From NCBI RefSeq assembly GCF_014779765.1, contig NZ_JACXZA010000004.1, forward strand, positions 434,001 through 498,000: DNA of 64,000 nucleotides. The letters run 5' to 3'. This document shows, in pieces, positions 36,612-46,629 of the stretch. Position 1 is the first letter of the stretch. Every line of letters starts with the position of its first letter. Source of the stretch: Paenibacillus terricola (GTDB taxonomy: Bacteria > Bacillota > Bacilli > Paenibacillales > Paenibacillaceae). The notes beneath the pieces were generated by a model. That model was given only the letters and a program-made list of their open reading frames with translations. It had not been told where the DNA came from and ran no database searches. Made by a program: the position numbers and the translations under genes.

Positions 36612-38000
36612 ATGAGAGTGTCTCAGGTATGTGGATTGATATGGGAACTAGAGCAACGTTATCAATTAAATTATAGGCATATTGGAGATGTATACTATTG
36701 GCCTCTTATTCGCAATCAATTGTTTCATCAGTTAATGAGAGAGTCTGGTGGATTTGGTGTAGCACATTCTGAGTATACAGGGGCTAAGTCTAAAAAACTG
36801 TTTAAATTCTTTATAAACACGTTGTTGCATAGTCCATTATTGACCGGACAGAAGGATATCCTAGTATTTGATCATATTCGAAAAGTTAAAGTCAATGAGA
36901 GATATATTGATATATATACTTCAGAATTAATCGAGCAATTACGCAATGAAGATGCAAATTATGAAGTGTTGGATTACGATTATTTAAACAATCATTTTAT
37001 TCCAAGTGACCTCGAGCGTAAGTTCGCTGACTTTGAGAAATTGTTTAGTTACTTTTATCGGAAAACTATTCGATTGAAAATAAATGATGACGAACAAGAA
37101 GTTCTGCGTGAAATTGAACGTATGTTACATGATCAACTCGGATACGGAGATAGTCTGCAGACGCTCATAATCAATGAAGTCAAGATATTCAAATCTAGGT
37201 ATCATGTATTTAAGAAGCTATTTAAGCTTAAGAAACCTCGATTAATATATGTCGTAGTCTCGTATGGACATAAGGCAATGATTGCTGCTGCTCAGGACTT
37301 AGGTATTAAGGTCGTAGAAATCCAGCACGGAATTATTAGTAAATATCATCTTGGTTATAGTTATCCAGATGCGAAACAACGTATCCCGTATTATCCGGAT
37401 CAAATATTTATATTTGGGGAGTACTGGAGGGGTGCTGCTAATTATCCCATCGCTCAAAGCGAATTAATTGAGTATGGATTACCACACCTATCCAATTTTT
37501 TATTAGGCAATATTAATGCGGTGTCCAAGAAGCAGCAGATTTTATTTATTTCACAGGGTACAATCGGCAAGGAACTATCGCTGCAAGCGTTGGAGCTTGC
37601 CCAAAAGATGCGCGATTACCAAATTGTCTACAAGCTTCATCCTGGTGAATATGATAGGTGGGAGTCAGAGTATCCCGCTTTAGTAGAAGCTTTGAACCTA
37701 GCGCATTTCACAGTTATTGATCACAATCGAATAGGGCTTCACCAAATACAAGCTGAATCCGAGTTTCAAGTAGGCGTTTATTCTACGGCAATATATGAAG
37801 GGCTAGCACAAGGCTGTAAGACGATCATCATGAAATCGACAGGTATGGAGTATGTAGAAGATTTAATAGATAAAGGATTTGCATCTGTTGCCTCCAATGC
37901 GGATGAGATAATTCGCCTAATGGGTGAAAGTAAGGAAATCACGGTAGATGCCTCTTATTTTTTCACTAACAATACTCAATTGGGAGAAATGAGGTTATAA
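36612..38000 (+). CDS. Candidate nonulosonate (legionaminic/sialic-type) transferase
   Basis: A 462-residue soluble protein with no family I can name with certainty. The second half looks like a GT-B donor domain: VEIQHGIIS, LFISQGTIG, then VYKLHPGEYDRW and VGVYSTAIYEGLAQGCKTI. An HP motif followed by an S/T motif is the donor-binding pattern shared by CMP-sialate transferases and CDP-glycerol polymerases. It lies directly after the CMP-activating gene and wzx, so transfer of the CMP-linked nonulosonate is the best guess. The N-terminal half (FDHIRKVKVNERYIDIYTSE) is charged and unassigned. GGAGCGGAG precedes the ATG. Confidence 0.6.
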   Translation: MRVSQVCGLIWELEQRYQLNYRHIGDVYYWPLIRNQLFHQLMRESGGFGVAHSEYTGAKSKKLFKFFINTLLHSPLLTGQKDILVFDHIRKVKVNERYIDIYTSELIEQLRNEDANYEVLDYDYLNNHFIPSDLERKFADFEKLFSYFYRKTIRLKINDDEQEVLREIERMLHDQLGYGDSLQTLIINEVKIFKSRYHVFKKLFKLKKPRLIYVVVSYGHKAMIAAAQDLGIKVVEIQHGIISKYHLGYSYPDAKQRIPYYPDQIFIFGEYWRGAANYPIAQSELIEYGLPHLSNFLLGNINAVSKKQQILFISQGTIGKELSLQALELAQKMRDYQIVYKLHPGEYDRWESEYPALVEALNLAHFTVIDHNRIGLHQIQAESEFQVGVYSTAIYEGLAQGCKTIIMKSTGMEYVEDLIDKGFASVASNADEIIRLMGESKEITVDASYFFTNNTQLGEMRL

Positions 38001-38001
38001 A

Positions 38002-39393
38002 GTGAGACTAATATTACTTTCAGGTGGTTCGGGCAAACGATTGTGGCCGCTCTCTAATGATTCTCGGTCGAAACAATTTCTTCCATTACTAGAAGATGAG
38101 AATAACCAGCGGGAATCAATGGTACAACGTGTGTATAGACAACTGAAGCAGAATGGATTGTCTGCAAAGTCATATATAGCGACGGGCCAGGCACAAGTAG
38201 AGGTTATCCATAACCAAATTGGTAATGACGTGAGAACAATTGTAGAGCCGGAACGTAGAGACACATTTCCTGCTATTGCCCTGGCTGCATCATATGTCTA
38301 TTCGATGGAGTCTGCTTCATTGGATGAGACCATAGTTGTGTTACCTGTTGATCCGTATGTAGAAGACCATTTCTTTACTAGAATTCAGGAGCTCGAGACG
38401 TGCCTACATGACTCCCAAGCGGATATTGGACTTCTAGGAGTGAAGCCTACCTATCCATCAGAGAAATACGGCTATATTGTGCCGCAGTTAGGAAGCAATT
38501 CTTCAACATTTACACCAGTAAGCCATTTTGAAGAAAAACCTAGTGAAGCAAAAGCCATAGAGTTGATAAAGCAAGAAGCGTTATGGAATTGTGGTGTTTT
38601 TGCGTTTCGTCTTGAGTATATCGTAAATCATTTGGTTTCTATGAATTTGTCAGTTCATTATGAAGAATTATTAAAACAGTATAATCAAATGAAGAAGATA
38701 AGCTTTGACTATGAGGTGGTGGAGAAAGCCGATAAGATCATCGTGCTGCCGTACGATGGATATTGGAAAGACCTGGGCACATGGAACACCCTTACAGAGG
38801 AAATGGGCAGTGATAAGCTTGGTAACGTAACGATGTCGGATGATTCTAAGAACACTCATGTCATAAACGAACTAGATATCCCTATTACGGTATTGGGCAT
38901 TTCTAATGCAGTTGTTGCAGCAAGTCCGGATGGCATATTAATTTCGGACAAAGTGGCAAGCCCGCGAATTAAAGATTTGATTAAGGACCTGGATCAACGA
39001 CCAATGTACGAGGAGCGACGTTGGGGACGATATCGTGTTCTCGATTTTATAAAATATCCGGACGGCAGTCAGGTATTAACTAAACGTATTCATATCTCGC
39101 CTAATTGTAATCTCAGTTACCAGTACCACTTGAAGCGTCGTGAAGTATGGACCATAGTATCTGGTAGTGGTGAGATGGTGCTTGATGGACGTCATGTAAA
39201 TGTAACTAGTGGAGATATCATCGTAGTTCAACCTAATATGAGGCACAGTATTCGTGCATTGACTGAACTGGAAATCATAGAGGTTCAGACAGGTGATGAA
39301 TTGATTGAGGAAGATATCGTTCGATTGGAATTGCAGTGGGAAAATATACTGAGAAATTATGTTCAGATTTCCGATCTGCTAAAAGAGGTGTAG
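38002..39393 (+). CDS. manC: Mannose-1-phosphate guanylyltransferase / mannose-6-phosphate isomerase
   Basis: A 463-residue type II PMI/GMP enzyme. The N-terminal guanylyltransferase has LLSGGSGKRLWPLS and VEKADKIIVLP, and the C-terminal cupin has RRWGRYRVLD, KRIHISPNCNLSYQYH, EVWTIVSG and VVQPNMRHSI. It makes GDP-mannose, the substrate of the Gmd enzyme at 43405 and probably of mannosyltransferases. GTG 38002 starts one base after the previous stop, with GAGGTT in the end of that gene. The next gene begins 3 bases after its stop. Confidence 0.93.
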   Translation: MRLILLSGGSGKRLWPLSNDSRSKQFLPLLEDENNQRESMVQRVYRQLKQNGLSAKSYIATGQAQVEVIHNQIGNDVRTIVEPERRDTFPAIALAASYVYSMESASLDETIVVLPVDPYVEDHFFTRIQELETCLHDSQADIGLLGVKPTYPSEKYGYIVPQLGSNSSTFTPVSHFEEKPSEAKAIELIKQEALWNCGVFAFRLEYIVNHLVSMNLSVHYEELLKQYNQMKKISFDYEVVEKADKIIVLPYDGYWKDLGTWNTLTEEMGSDKLGNVTMSDDSKNTHVINELDIPITVLGISNAVVAASPDGILISDKVASPRIKDLIKDLDQRPMYEERRWGRYRVLDFIKYPDGSQVLTKRIHISPNCNLSYQYHLKRREVWTIVSGSGEMVLDGRHVNVTSGDIIVVQPNMRHSIRALTELEIIEVQTGDELIEEDIVRLELQWENILRNYVQISDLLKEV

Positions 39394-39396
39394 AAG

Positions 39397-40728
39397 GTGA
39401 AAATTGCTGTAATTGGAACTGGGTATGTTGGACTCGTTTCTGGTGTGTGTTTTGCGGAGTTGGGGAATGAAGTCATTTGTGTCGATAAATTATCGGAAAA
39501 GATTGCAATGCTTATTGCAGGTAAGACTCCGATATATGAACCGGGACTTCAGGAACTTATGATTCGAAACTCTAATGCCGGAAGACTGAGGTTCACGACC
39601 GATTTTGCAAGTGCAATAAGAGAGTCGGAGATTGTAATTATAGCAGTGGGAACCCCGTCTCTTCCGAACGGTGAAGCAAATTTGGAATTTATTCAAGCTG
39701 TTGCAAGCGAGATCGGCAGTGTGTTGAATGGATATAAAGTCATTGTAACCAAGAGTACGGTCCCTGTGGGAACCAATGACCAGGTGGTTAACTGGATACG
39801 TGAACAGACTGCCCAACCATTTGATGTTGCCTCTGTACCGGAGTTTTTACGTGAAGGTACAGCGGTTCGTGATACGCTCAATCCAGATCGGATCGTCATA
39901 GGCACAAGCAGTCAACGAGCGGCTAATGTATTGTACGAGTTGCATAGGCCGCTGACCGATCAAGTAGTACAAACCGATATACGCAGTGCAGAGATGATTA
40001 AGTATGCTTCTAATGCATTTCTTGCTACGAAAATTTCATTTATTAATGAGATAGCGAACATATGTGAAAAGGTTGAAGCGAATGTGGAAGAGGTCGCTCG
40101 CGGCATGGGTTTAGATTCGCGAATCGGATCCTCGTTCCTACGCGCGGGAATTGGCTACGGTGGCTCATGCTTTCCAAAGGATACGCAGGCACTCATTCAA
40201 ATTGCCGGTAACCTGTCATATGATTTCAAGTTATTGAAATCTGTAGTTGAGGTTAATAAATTACAGCGGGGTAGTGTGCTGGATAAGCTGCATGAAACGC
40301 TTGGCAATTTGCAGGGGCGAATCATTGGTATCTGGGGATTAGCATTTAAACCAGGTACAGATGATGTCAGGGAAGCACCTGCCTTTGATATTATTCAACG
40401 GCTGCTGGATGAGGGGGCAGAACTGAAAGTATACGACCCTATTGCACAAGATAATTTCCGGCAAGTATATTTTAGTGATGAAACATCTATTAATTGGTGT
40501 AATGATATGTGGGATGTTGTTGATAACAGTGATGCGCTGTGTCTGCTGACAGAGTGGGATTGCTTCGTAAAAGCTGATCTTGAGGAGATTGATTTACGTA
40601 TGCATGGCTCAATCCTGATTGATGGTCGTAATGTTTACAGGCTTGAAGATGTATCTAAGACAGGGCTGCATTATTATTCAGTGGGTAGGCCTGTTATTAA
40701 TGGTCAGTTAGATCATACGCTTGCATGA
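39397..40728 (+). CDS. ugd: UDP-glucose 6-dehydrogenase
   Basis: A 443-residue enzyme that oxidises UDP-glucose to UDP-glucuronate with two NAD. It has the N-terminal GTGYVGLVSGVCFAELG, VGTPS, TKSTVPVGT, PEFLREGTAV, the helix KYASNAFLATKISFINE and the catalytic Cys in GYGGSCFPKDTQAL; GLAFKPGTDDVREAPA begins the C-terminal domain. GTG 39397 follows AAGAGG. The product would make the polymer acidic. BY-kinases activate such dehydrogenases by tyrosine phosphorylation in Bacillus, so control by the kinase at 20077 is plausible. It may also be called tuaD. Confidence 0.94.
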   Translation: MKIAVIGTGYVGLVSGVCFAELGNEVICVDKLSEKIAMLIAGKTPIYEPGLQELMIRNSNAGRLRFTTDFASAIRESEIVIIAVGTPSLPNGEANLEFIQAVASEIGSVLNGYKVIVTKSTVPVGTNDQVVNWIREQTAQPFDVASVPEFLREGTAVRDTLNPDRIVIGTSSQRAANVLYELHRPLTDQVVQTDIRSAEMIKYASNAFLATKISFINEIANICEKVEANVEEVARGMGLDSRIGSSFLRAGIGYGGSCFPKDTQALIQIAGNLSYDFKLLKSVVEVNKLQRGSVLDKLHETLGNLQGRIIGIWGLAFKPGTDDVREAPAFDIIQRLLDEGAELKVYDPIAQDNFRQVYFSDETSINWCNDMWDVVDNSDALCLLTEWDCFVKADLEEIDLRMHGSILIDGRNVYRLEDVSKTGLHYYSVGRPVINGQLDHTLA

Positions 40729-40768
40729 CAAATGAATGTTATTTGCCAGCAAAAAAGCAGGAGGTAAT

Positions 40769-41830
40769 ATGACTACCGAGATTCCAGTGAATAAGCGGGT
40801 TAGGAAAAAAAAGAAGATGCGGCGATGGTTGAAGTGGCTATTGATTATAGTTGTTACAATAATAGTGCTTGTTATCGCAGCATTAACTGCGGGCTACATT
40901 TATCTTAAGTCAATTAGTCTGGATGATATCAAGAGTCGACATCCCGTAGAAACAGAGGATAATACGGGCAGTGACATTAAAGTGAACGAGCCGGTTAAAA
41001 TACCGAAGGTCATGGAAGGTGCCGTGGATAAGGCAGCAAGCCTGGTTGGCAAGGATATTGAGGGACAGGATGCACTGGACGTTGCAGCTATATTGTTGAA
41101 CTCAGGACTTAGTCTCCGCGATATCAAATACCTGCAAGGAAATGCGTCGTATGATTTAACGACAGAGGAAAAACAGCGTATTCGGGATTTACTCTTAGAG
41201 AAGTTAACTTCGGAAGAAATAAAACTCTTGCGCTCTATTACAAGTAAATATGGTAAACACCTTGTCATCCTTAATCCGGATTATCCGATTGAATGGGTTG
41301 GAGAAAGAGACCCGGAGAAAATTAAAGAGCATGAGAAACAGTGGAGTGAGATGCAATCGGGTAAAGCTGCAAAACCTCAGACGTCGGGGACGAAGCAACC
41401 TTCTACCTCTACCGAATCGGACAAGCCGTCCACCGAACCAACTAAAAACGATTCCACTGTTTTAACCCAGCAACAAAAAGAAAAGCAAAAGGAAATCAAT
41501 GCGAAGTACGACCAGAAGCTCTCCTCGCTTAAGTCAACCTGTACAGCCAAGAGTAATACGCTGCTGAATACGATCCTGAAGGACTTGGAGTCGGACTCGA
41601 AGCCTTCGCTTAGCAAGCTCCAGGCGAAGTTCCTTGGTCAGCTAGCGGATGCAGAAGCTGCCTGTGACAGTCAGTTCAGCGAACTTCAGTCTCAGGCGAA
41701 AGCTGACTATAAAGCGGCTGGTATTCCTGCAACCTCGATGCCTAACTGGAAATCGGAATATGACAAGGCAAAGGTTGCGGCTCGCTCGAGCGGCATTGCG
41801 GCAATTATGAAGAAAATGAACGGAAAGTAG
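40769..41830 (+). CDS. Membrane-anchored surface protein of unknown function
   Basis: A 353-residue protein with a very basic cytoplasmic start (RVRKKKKMRR), one membrane helix (WLLIIVVTIIVLVIAALTAG) and an extracytoplasmic body. Residues of about 60-175 form a helical domain with LRDIKYLQGNASYDLTTEE, then a Ser/Thr/Pro linker (about 190-230) and a Lys-rich helical C-terminal domain (about 235-353). That last domain resembles the C-terminus of the next gene. ATG 40769 has AGGAGG four bases upstream; the frame opens at 40736 without one. It is 8-40 bp after ugd, in the polysaccharide operon, so a role in polymer export or anchoring is possible. Confidence 0.75.
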   Translation: MTTEIPVNKRVRKKKKMRRWLKWLLIIVVTIIVLVIAALTAGYIYLKSISLDDIKSRHPVETEDNTGSDIKVNEPVKIPKVMEGAVDKAASLVGKDIEGQDALDVAAILLNSGLSLRDIKYLQGNASYDLTTEEKQRIRDLLLEKLTSEEIKLLRSITSKYGKHLVILNPDYPIEWVGERDPEKIKEHEKQWSEMQSGKAAKPQTSGTKQPSTSTESDKPSTEPTKNDSTVLTQQQKEKQKEINAKYDQKLSSLKSTCTAKSNTLLNTILKDLESDSKPSLSKLQAKFLGQLADAEAACDSQFSELQSQAKADYKAAGIPATSMPNWKSEYDKAKVAARSSGIAAIMKKMNGK

Positions 41831-41839
41831 GGATAAATT

Positions 41840-42850
41840 TTGGGTACTAAACTGAAATCTATTTGGGTAGCGATTCTTGCCCTTGCACTAATGCTCCCAG
41901 CTGTAGCGAATGCGCAAACAACAACGACTAAGCCGGTGAAAGTACAAACATCCGCGCTCGAGCTTGTATTCGACGGCAAGACCGTAAACCTGCCGGATGG
42001 GCAATTTATATTTGTGAGTCAAGGTACGTCCTATGTACCGGTTCGTTTTATTTCGTACGCACTTCAGAAGAAGGTTGTCTGGGATAGCGCAACGAAAAAG
42101 GTGACAGTGACAGAGCCGTCAGCTAGTGAACTTACTGTCCTTCGCGAGTATTTGATGAACGCTGCTGGGGCGCAAGGTAAGCAGTCTTCGGTAGGTGGCA
42201 AGACGATTACAGCTTCGCCAGTAGCTGCGTCCTTCGTTTTTGATGGCGTTACACGCAATCTGCCGGCAGGGCAATCGGCCTTCATGGTTAACAATTCGAT
42301 CTATGTGCCGGTTCGATTCATGAGCGAGAGCATTGGAACTCAGATTAAGTGGGACTCGGTGAATCATCGGATCTCAGGTGAGTCGAAGTCATACCGTGAC
42401 GAACAATCGAACGGTGGCAGCGGCGGTAAAACCGATGAGACAACTGGCGGTGAGCAAGGAACGAATACTGGTAACGGTACTTCTTCCGGCAATGGTGCAG
42501 GTACAGGCCCTGTAGGCGGCGGTGGAACGACAACCAAGCCGACCTATGATCAGATCAAATCTGAGGCAGATTCGAAGCTGCAGGCGCTCTATAACGCTGC
42601 CCAATCACGTTTCCTGAGCTTGGCTCAACAATATTTGGACGCCAAGGATAATGCTGCGAAGAAATCGATTTATGCGCAAGGTGAAGCTTACCTAACGGAA
42701 ATTACTTCACAGTTTAATGCTGTTCTTGCAGACACAGAAGCCAAATTGACGGCAAACGGCTACAGTACTGCTATCATCCAAGAGTATCGTACTAAATTTG
42801 AGTCGGAGATTGCCGCAGGCCGTAAAACGCTTGAGACTATGATGAAGTAG
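41840..42850 (+). CDS. Secreted protein with two copper-amine-oxidase-like stalk domains
   Basis: A 336-residue secreted protein. Signal peptide to about residue 26 (ending ANA), then two copies of the stalk domain also found at the start of copper amine oxidases: FDGKTVNLPDG with YVPVRFISYAL (about 38-95) and FDGVTRNLPAG with YVPVRFMSESIG (about 132-185). A Gly/Thr/Asn linker (about 195-235) leads to a helical C-terminus like that of the previous gene. There is no oxidase domain, so no copper chemistry is implied; the stalk is common in Paenibacillus surface proteins. TTG 41840 follows AGGGA. Probably cell-surface attachment or polymer handling. Confidence 0.82.
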   Translation: MGTKLKSIWVAILALALMLPAVANAQTTTTKPVKVQTSALELVFDGKTVNLPDGQFIFVSQGTSYVPVRFISYALQKKVVWDSATKKVTVTEPSASELTVLREYLMNAAGAQGKQSSVGGKTITASPVAASFVFDGVTRNLPAGQSAFMVNNSIYVPVRFMSESIGTQIKWDSVNHRISGESKSYRDEQSNGGSGGKTDETTGGEQGTNTGNGTSSGNGAGTGPVGGGGTTTKPTYDQIKSEADSKLQALYNAAQSRFLSLAQQYLDAKDNAAKKSIYAQGEAYLTEITSQFNAVLADTEAKLTANGYSTAIIQEYRTKFESEIAAGRKTLETMMK

Positions 42851-42876
42851 CTCGCTCACTTCAATTTCTCTATCGT

Positions 42877-43200
42877 TTATAGCTTAAATAGAAATTCTAC
42901 GACCTGAGTGCCATATACGTTCATACCGGCTAGCATAACTGCACCATCAGCGGCGATGCTGGCCAGTATGAAGATGGCGAGCGAAATATAATGGCGGGAC
43001 ATCAGTTTCATGCCGACTACATGGGAAGCTGTAAGCAGAGTTGCGTAGATAGATAGGACAATGGCGGACGCAGTTGGAATGGAGCCATCCTCTAGAATAG
43101 GTCCGCTGATGAGGTAAATCAGAACGGGAAGAAGAAGCGAGGACAGTAGTAGCTGGATAAGGATTACTGCAGATTGACGCTTCAGGTTTAAAGCAGGCAT
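42877..43200 (-). CDS. Small three-helix membrane protein, paralogue A
   Basis: A 107-residue hydrophobic protein with three membrane segments: LIQLLLSSLLLPVLIYLISG, ASAIVLSIYATLLTASHVVG and LAIFILASIAADGAVMLAG, ending GMNVYGTQVVEFLFKL. It matches the protein at 44393 along its length, including the GMNxYGTxV ending. I use ATG 43200 (MPALNLKRQ) because the longer frame (to 43278) would run through its own promoter palindrome. It converges on the polysaccharide operon and faces away from gmd. No family recognised. Confidence 0.7.
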   Translation of the reverse strand: MPALNLKRQSAVILIQLLLSSLLLPVLIYLISGPILEDGSIPTASAIVLSIYATLLTASHVVGMKLMSRHYISLAIFILASIAADGAVMLAGMNVYGTQVVEFLFKL

Positions 43201-43228
43201 CTTTGAAAGCCCCCTTTTTTTATCCTTT

Positions 43229-43265
43229 ATGATACATATTGTATCATATCTCTCCATTCTTTCAA
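43229..43265 (-). promoter_or_regulatory. Promoter with overlapping palindromic operator, paralogue A
   Basis: On the minus strand TTGAAA (43265-43260), 16 bases, TACAAT (43243-43238). The palindrome ATGATACA-TAT-TGTATCAT at 43229-43247 covers the -10 box. The same arrangement occurs at 44842-44878. Confidence 0.7.
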
Positions 43266-43383
43266 GTAACCCCATCAAATAATAGACATCATATAGCCGT
43301 GTTCATATTGGTTGCAGAGCATAAAGTAGCATTAAGATGTATGCTCCCAAGTCATTCGTTATGTGCAGCAACGAAAGATATAG

Positions 43384-44364
<981 letters not shown>

Positions 44365-44392
44365 AGCATAGGGCGTCGTGAAGCGGCGAGCG

Positions 44393-44707
44393 TTACATTT
44401 TGATCAAAAGGTCGATGACCGTCGTACCGTACCAGTTCATACCGATCAGCATTGCGGCGGCATCGGCAACCAGAACCGTGGGGATGATTATGGCGAGCGC
44501 CTGCGCATTGCGTTGCATAACGCGGATGCCGATGGCATGCGACAGAATGAGCAGTGAAGCGTAGACAGCGATAACCGAGGCTGACATGGTGGATAGCGAG
44601 CCCATCATCATGACAGGGGCACACAAATAAATGATGACAGGCATAAGAATCGAAGAGAGCACCAATTGCGGCAGTGCGGCCATTGCATGGTGCAGGGACA
44701 TTGACAT
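44393..44707 (-). CDS. Small three-helix membrane protein, paralogue B
   Basis: A 104-residue hydrophobic protein with segments LVLSSILMPVIIYLCAPVMM, ASVIAVYASLLILSHAIG and ALAIIIPTVLVADAAAMLIG, ending GMNWYGTTVIDLLIKM. It is clearly related to the protein at 42877. AGGAGG lies 8 bases before the ATG. Its promoter, identical in design to that of paralogue A, is 135-170 bases upstream, giving a long leader. It converges on gmd with a 28-bp gap. Function unknown. Confidence 0.78.
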   Translation of the reverse strand: MSMSLHHAMAALPQLVLSSILMPVIIYLCAPVMMMGSLSTMSASVIAVYASLLILSHAIGIRVMQRNAQALAIIIPTVLVADAAAMLIGMNWYGTTVIDLLIKM

Positions 44708-44841
44708 AACACAAACCTCCTATTTGTCTAAAAATATATTGGTGTATATGTTTGTACCTCATTGCTGAGCGTATATTTCTCTGGAATGAAACGGATTGCA
44801 CTTCTCGCAGGATGGCGACAAGTTGTTTCATCACGGCTCCA

Positions 44842-44878
44842 ATGATACATATTGTATCACAGTTTATTGTCGTTTCAA
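44842..44878 (-). promoter_or_regulatory. Promoter with overlapping palindromic operator, paralogue B
   Basis: On the minus strand TTGAAA (44878-44873), 16 bases, TACAAT (44856-44851), with TGATACA-TAT-TGTATCA over the -10 box. Boxes, spacer length and palindrome core equal those of paralogue A, while the spacer sequence differs, so the match is not simply a recent duplication. Confidence 0.7.
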
Positions 44879-45028
44879 TCCCGAAAATATCGATTTTCCA
44901 TATATCAACCGTCAAAAACGTCTATATTTCTTTGCGTCTGCAAACATATGCTGTAGAAGGACGACGACGGGCCGGCGCACGGTGCGTGTTTCTTCAAGGT
45001 GTCCGGCTGCAACTATAGGAATTAGGCG

Positions 45029-45598
45029 GTGAACGGTACATTGAATATTCGACCAACGGGGCTGTCCGGAGCGAAGCTGATCGAACCGGCTGTATATGGT
45101 GATCATCGAGGCTTCTTCATGGAGAGTTATCAGGAACGGCTGTGGGATGAGCGCGGCCTATCCTATCGCTTCGTGCAGGACAATCATTCTTTGTCGCGTG
45201 AGGCGGGCGTGCTGCGGGGGCTTCACTATCAGCTGAATCCGCAGGCGCAGACGAAGCTGGTGCGCGTAACGAAAGGTGCGATCTACGACGTCATTGTCGA
45301 TATTCGGCGTGGCTCTCCGACCTACGGCAAGTGGGAAGGGTTTATTTTATCGGCGGATAACCGAAGACAGCTGCTCGTGCCGCGCGGCTTCGCGCATGGC
45401 TTCTGTACGCTAGTGCCGGACTGCGAGGTACAATATAAGGTGGATCAGTATTACTCGCAGGAGCATGACCGGGGCATCGCGTGGAATGACCCCGTGCTTG
45501 CTATTGATTGGCCGACGAACGCTCCCGTGTTATCGGACAAAGATGGTCGGCACCCGCTGCTGGCGGATGCGGACAACAATTTTGATTACGAAGGATGA
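45029..45598 (+). CDS. rfbC: dTDP-4-dehydrorhamnose 3,5-epimerase
   Basis: A 189-residue cupin epimerase of dTDP-L-rhamnose synthesis. YGDHRGFFMESYQE, FVQDNHSLS, VLRGLHYQ, VTKGAIYDVIVDIRRGSPTYG and VPRGFAHGF appear in the normal order, including the active-site His of GLHYQ. GTG 45029 follows AGGAATTAG. The last codon overlaps the region of the next start (GGATGA), so rfbC, rfbB and rfbD form a coupled operon. The thymidylyltransferase gene rfbA is not in the window. Confidence 0.94.
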   Translation: MNGTLNIRPTGLSGAKLIEPAVYGDHRGFFMESYQERLWDERGLSYRFVQDNHSLSREAGVLRGLHYQLNPQAQTKLVRVTKGAIYDVIVDIRRGSPTYGKWEGFILSADNRRQLLVPRGFAHGFCTLVPDCEVQYKVDQYYSQEHDRGIAWNDPVLAIDWPTNAPVLSDKDGRHPLLADADNNFDYEG

Positions 45599-45603
45599 AC
45601 GAA

Positions 45604-46629
45604 ATGAGGGTGCTAGTAACCGGCGGAGCCGGGTTTATCGGAAGCAATTATATCCATTATATGCTTGGCCAATATGACGATGTATCGATCATCAATGTCG
45701 ATGCGCTGACCTATGCGGGCAATTTGCGCAATTTGAAAGATGTGGACCAGTCCAAGCAATATCAGTTCGTGCGGGCTGACATAACGGACCGTTCGGCGCT
45801 TGAGCCCTTGTTCGCGGAGGGATTGGCCGCCGTTGTGCATTTTGCTGCGGAATCGCATGTCGATCGGAGCATCACGCAGCCAGATTTGTTCGTTCGGACA
45901 AACGTGCTTGGCACACAGACGCTGTTGGAACTCGCAAGGCAGTATAACGTCGGCAAGTTCGTGCATGTATCGACGGATGAAGTGTACGGCACGCTCGGGG
46001 AGGATGGTCTGTTCACGGAGACGACGCCGCTGGCGCCGAACAGTCCTTACTCCGCGAGTAAAGCGGGCTCGGATCTTCTCGTACGTGCGTATCACGAGAC
46101 CTATGGGCTGCCTGTTAACATTACAAGATGCTCGAACAACTACGGTCCGTACCAATTCCCGGAGAAGCTCATTCCGCTCATGCTGCAGCGAGCAATGGAC
46201 GATCAACCGCTGCCGGTGTATGGCGACGGGCTGAATATTCGCGATTGGCTGTATGTCGAGGATCATTGCAGTGCGATCGACCTGGTGCTGCGCAAGGGCA
46301 AGAAAGGCGAGGTGTACAACATCGGCGGACGTAATGAGCGGACGAATCTGCAGGTCGTGCGCACGATACTGGCGGAGTTGGGCAAGCCGGAGTCGCTTAT
46401 TACGTATGTCGAGGATCGGCTCGGGCATGACCGCAGATACGCGATCGACGCGGATCGAATCCGTAACGAGCTCGGCTGGACGCCGAAGCACGACTACGAG
46501 AGCGGCATTCGGGAGACGATTCGGTGGTACCAAGCGAATAAGCAGTGGTTAGACGACGTTCGGAGCGGCGCTTACCGTGCTTACTATGACACCCGGTACG
46601 GCGGCAGTGACGACGGCGATAAGCCATGA
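45604..46629 (+). CDS. rfbB: dTDP-glucose 4,6-dehydratase
   Basis: A 341-residue dehydratase. MRVLVTGGAGFIGSNYI is the cofactor loop, HFAAESHVDRSI and STDEVYGTL follow, the catalytic Tyr-Lys is in YSASKAGSD, and RCSNNYGPYQFPEKLIPL is diagnostic. It makes dTDP-4-keto-6-deoxyglucose. ATG 45604 has GAAGGA 8 bases upstream; the ATG at 45595 overlaps the rfbC stop but sits too close to that site. It overlaps rfbD by four bases. Confidence 0.95.
   Translation: MRVLVTGGAGFIGSNYIHYMLGQYDDVSIINVDALTYAGNLRNLKDVDQSKQYQFVRADITDRSALEPLFAEGLAAVVHFAAESHVDRSITQPDLFVRTNVLGTQTLLELARQYNVGKFVHVSTDEVYGTLGEDGLFTETTPLAPNSPYSASKAGSDLLVRAYHETYGLPVNITRCSNNYGPYQFPEKLIPLMLQRAMDDQPLPVYGDGLNIRDWLYVEDHCSAIDLVLRKGKKGEVYNIGGRNERTNLQVVRTILAELGKPESLITYVEDRLGHDRRYAIDADRIRNELGWTPKHDYESGIRETIRWYQANKQWLDDVRSGAYRAYYDTRYGGSDDGDKP

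Noticed and set aside
41840-42850. Copper amine oxidase enzyme
   Set aside because: Only the non-catalytic stalk domains are present; no topaquinone or copper-site region exists in 336 residues.
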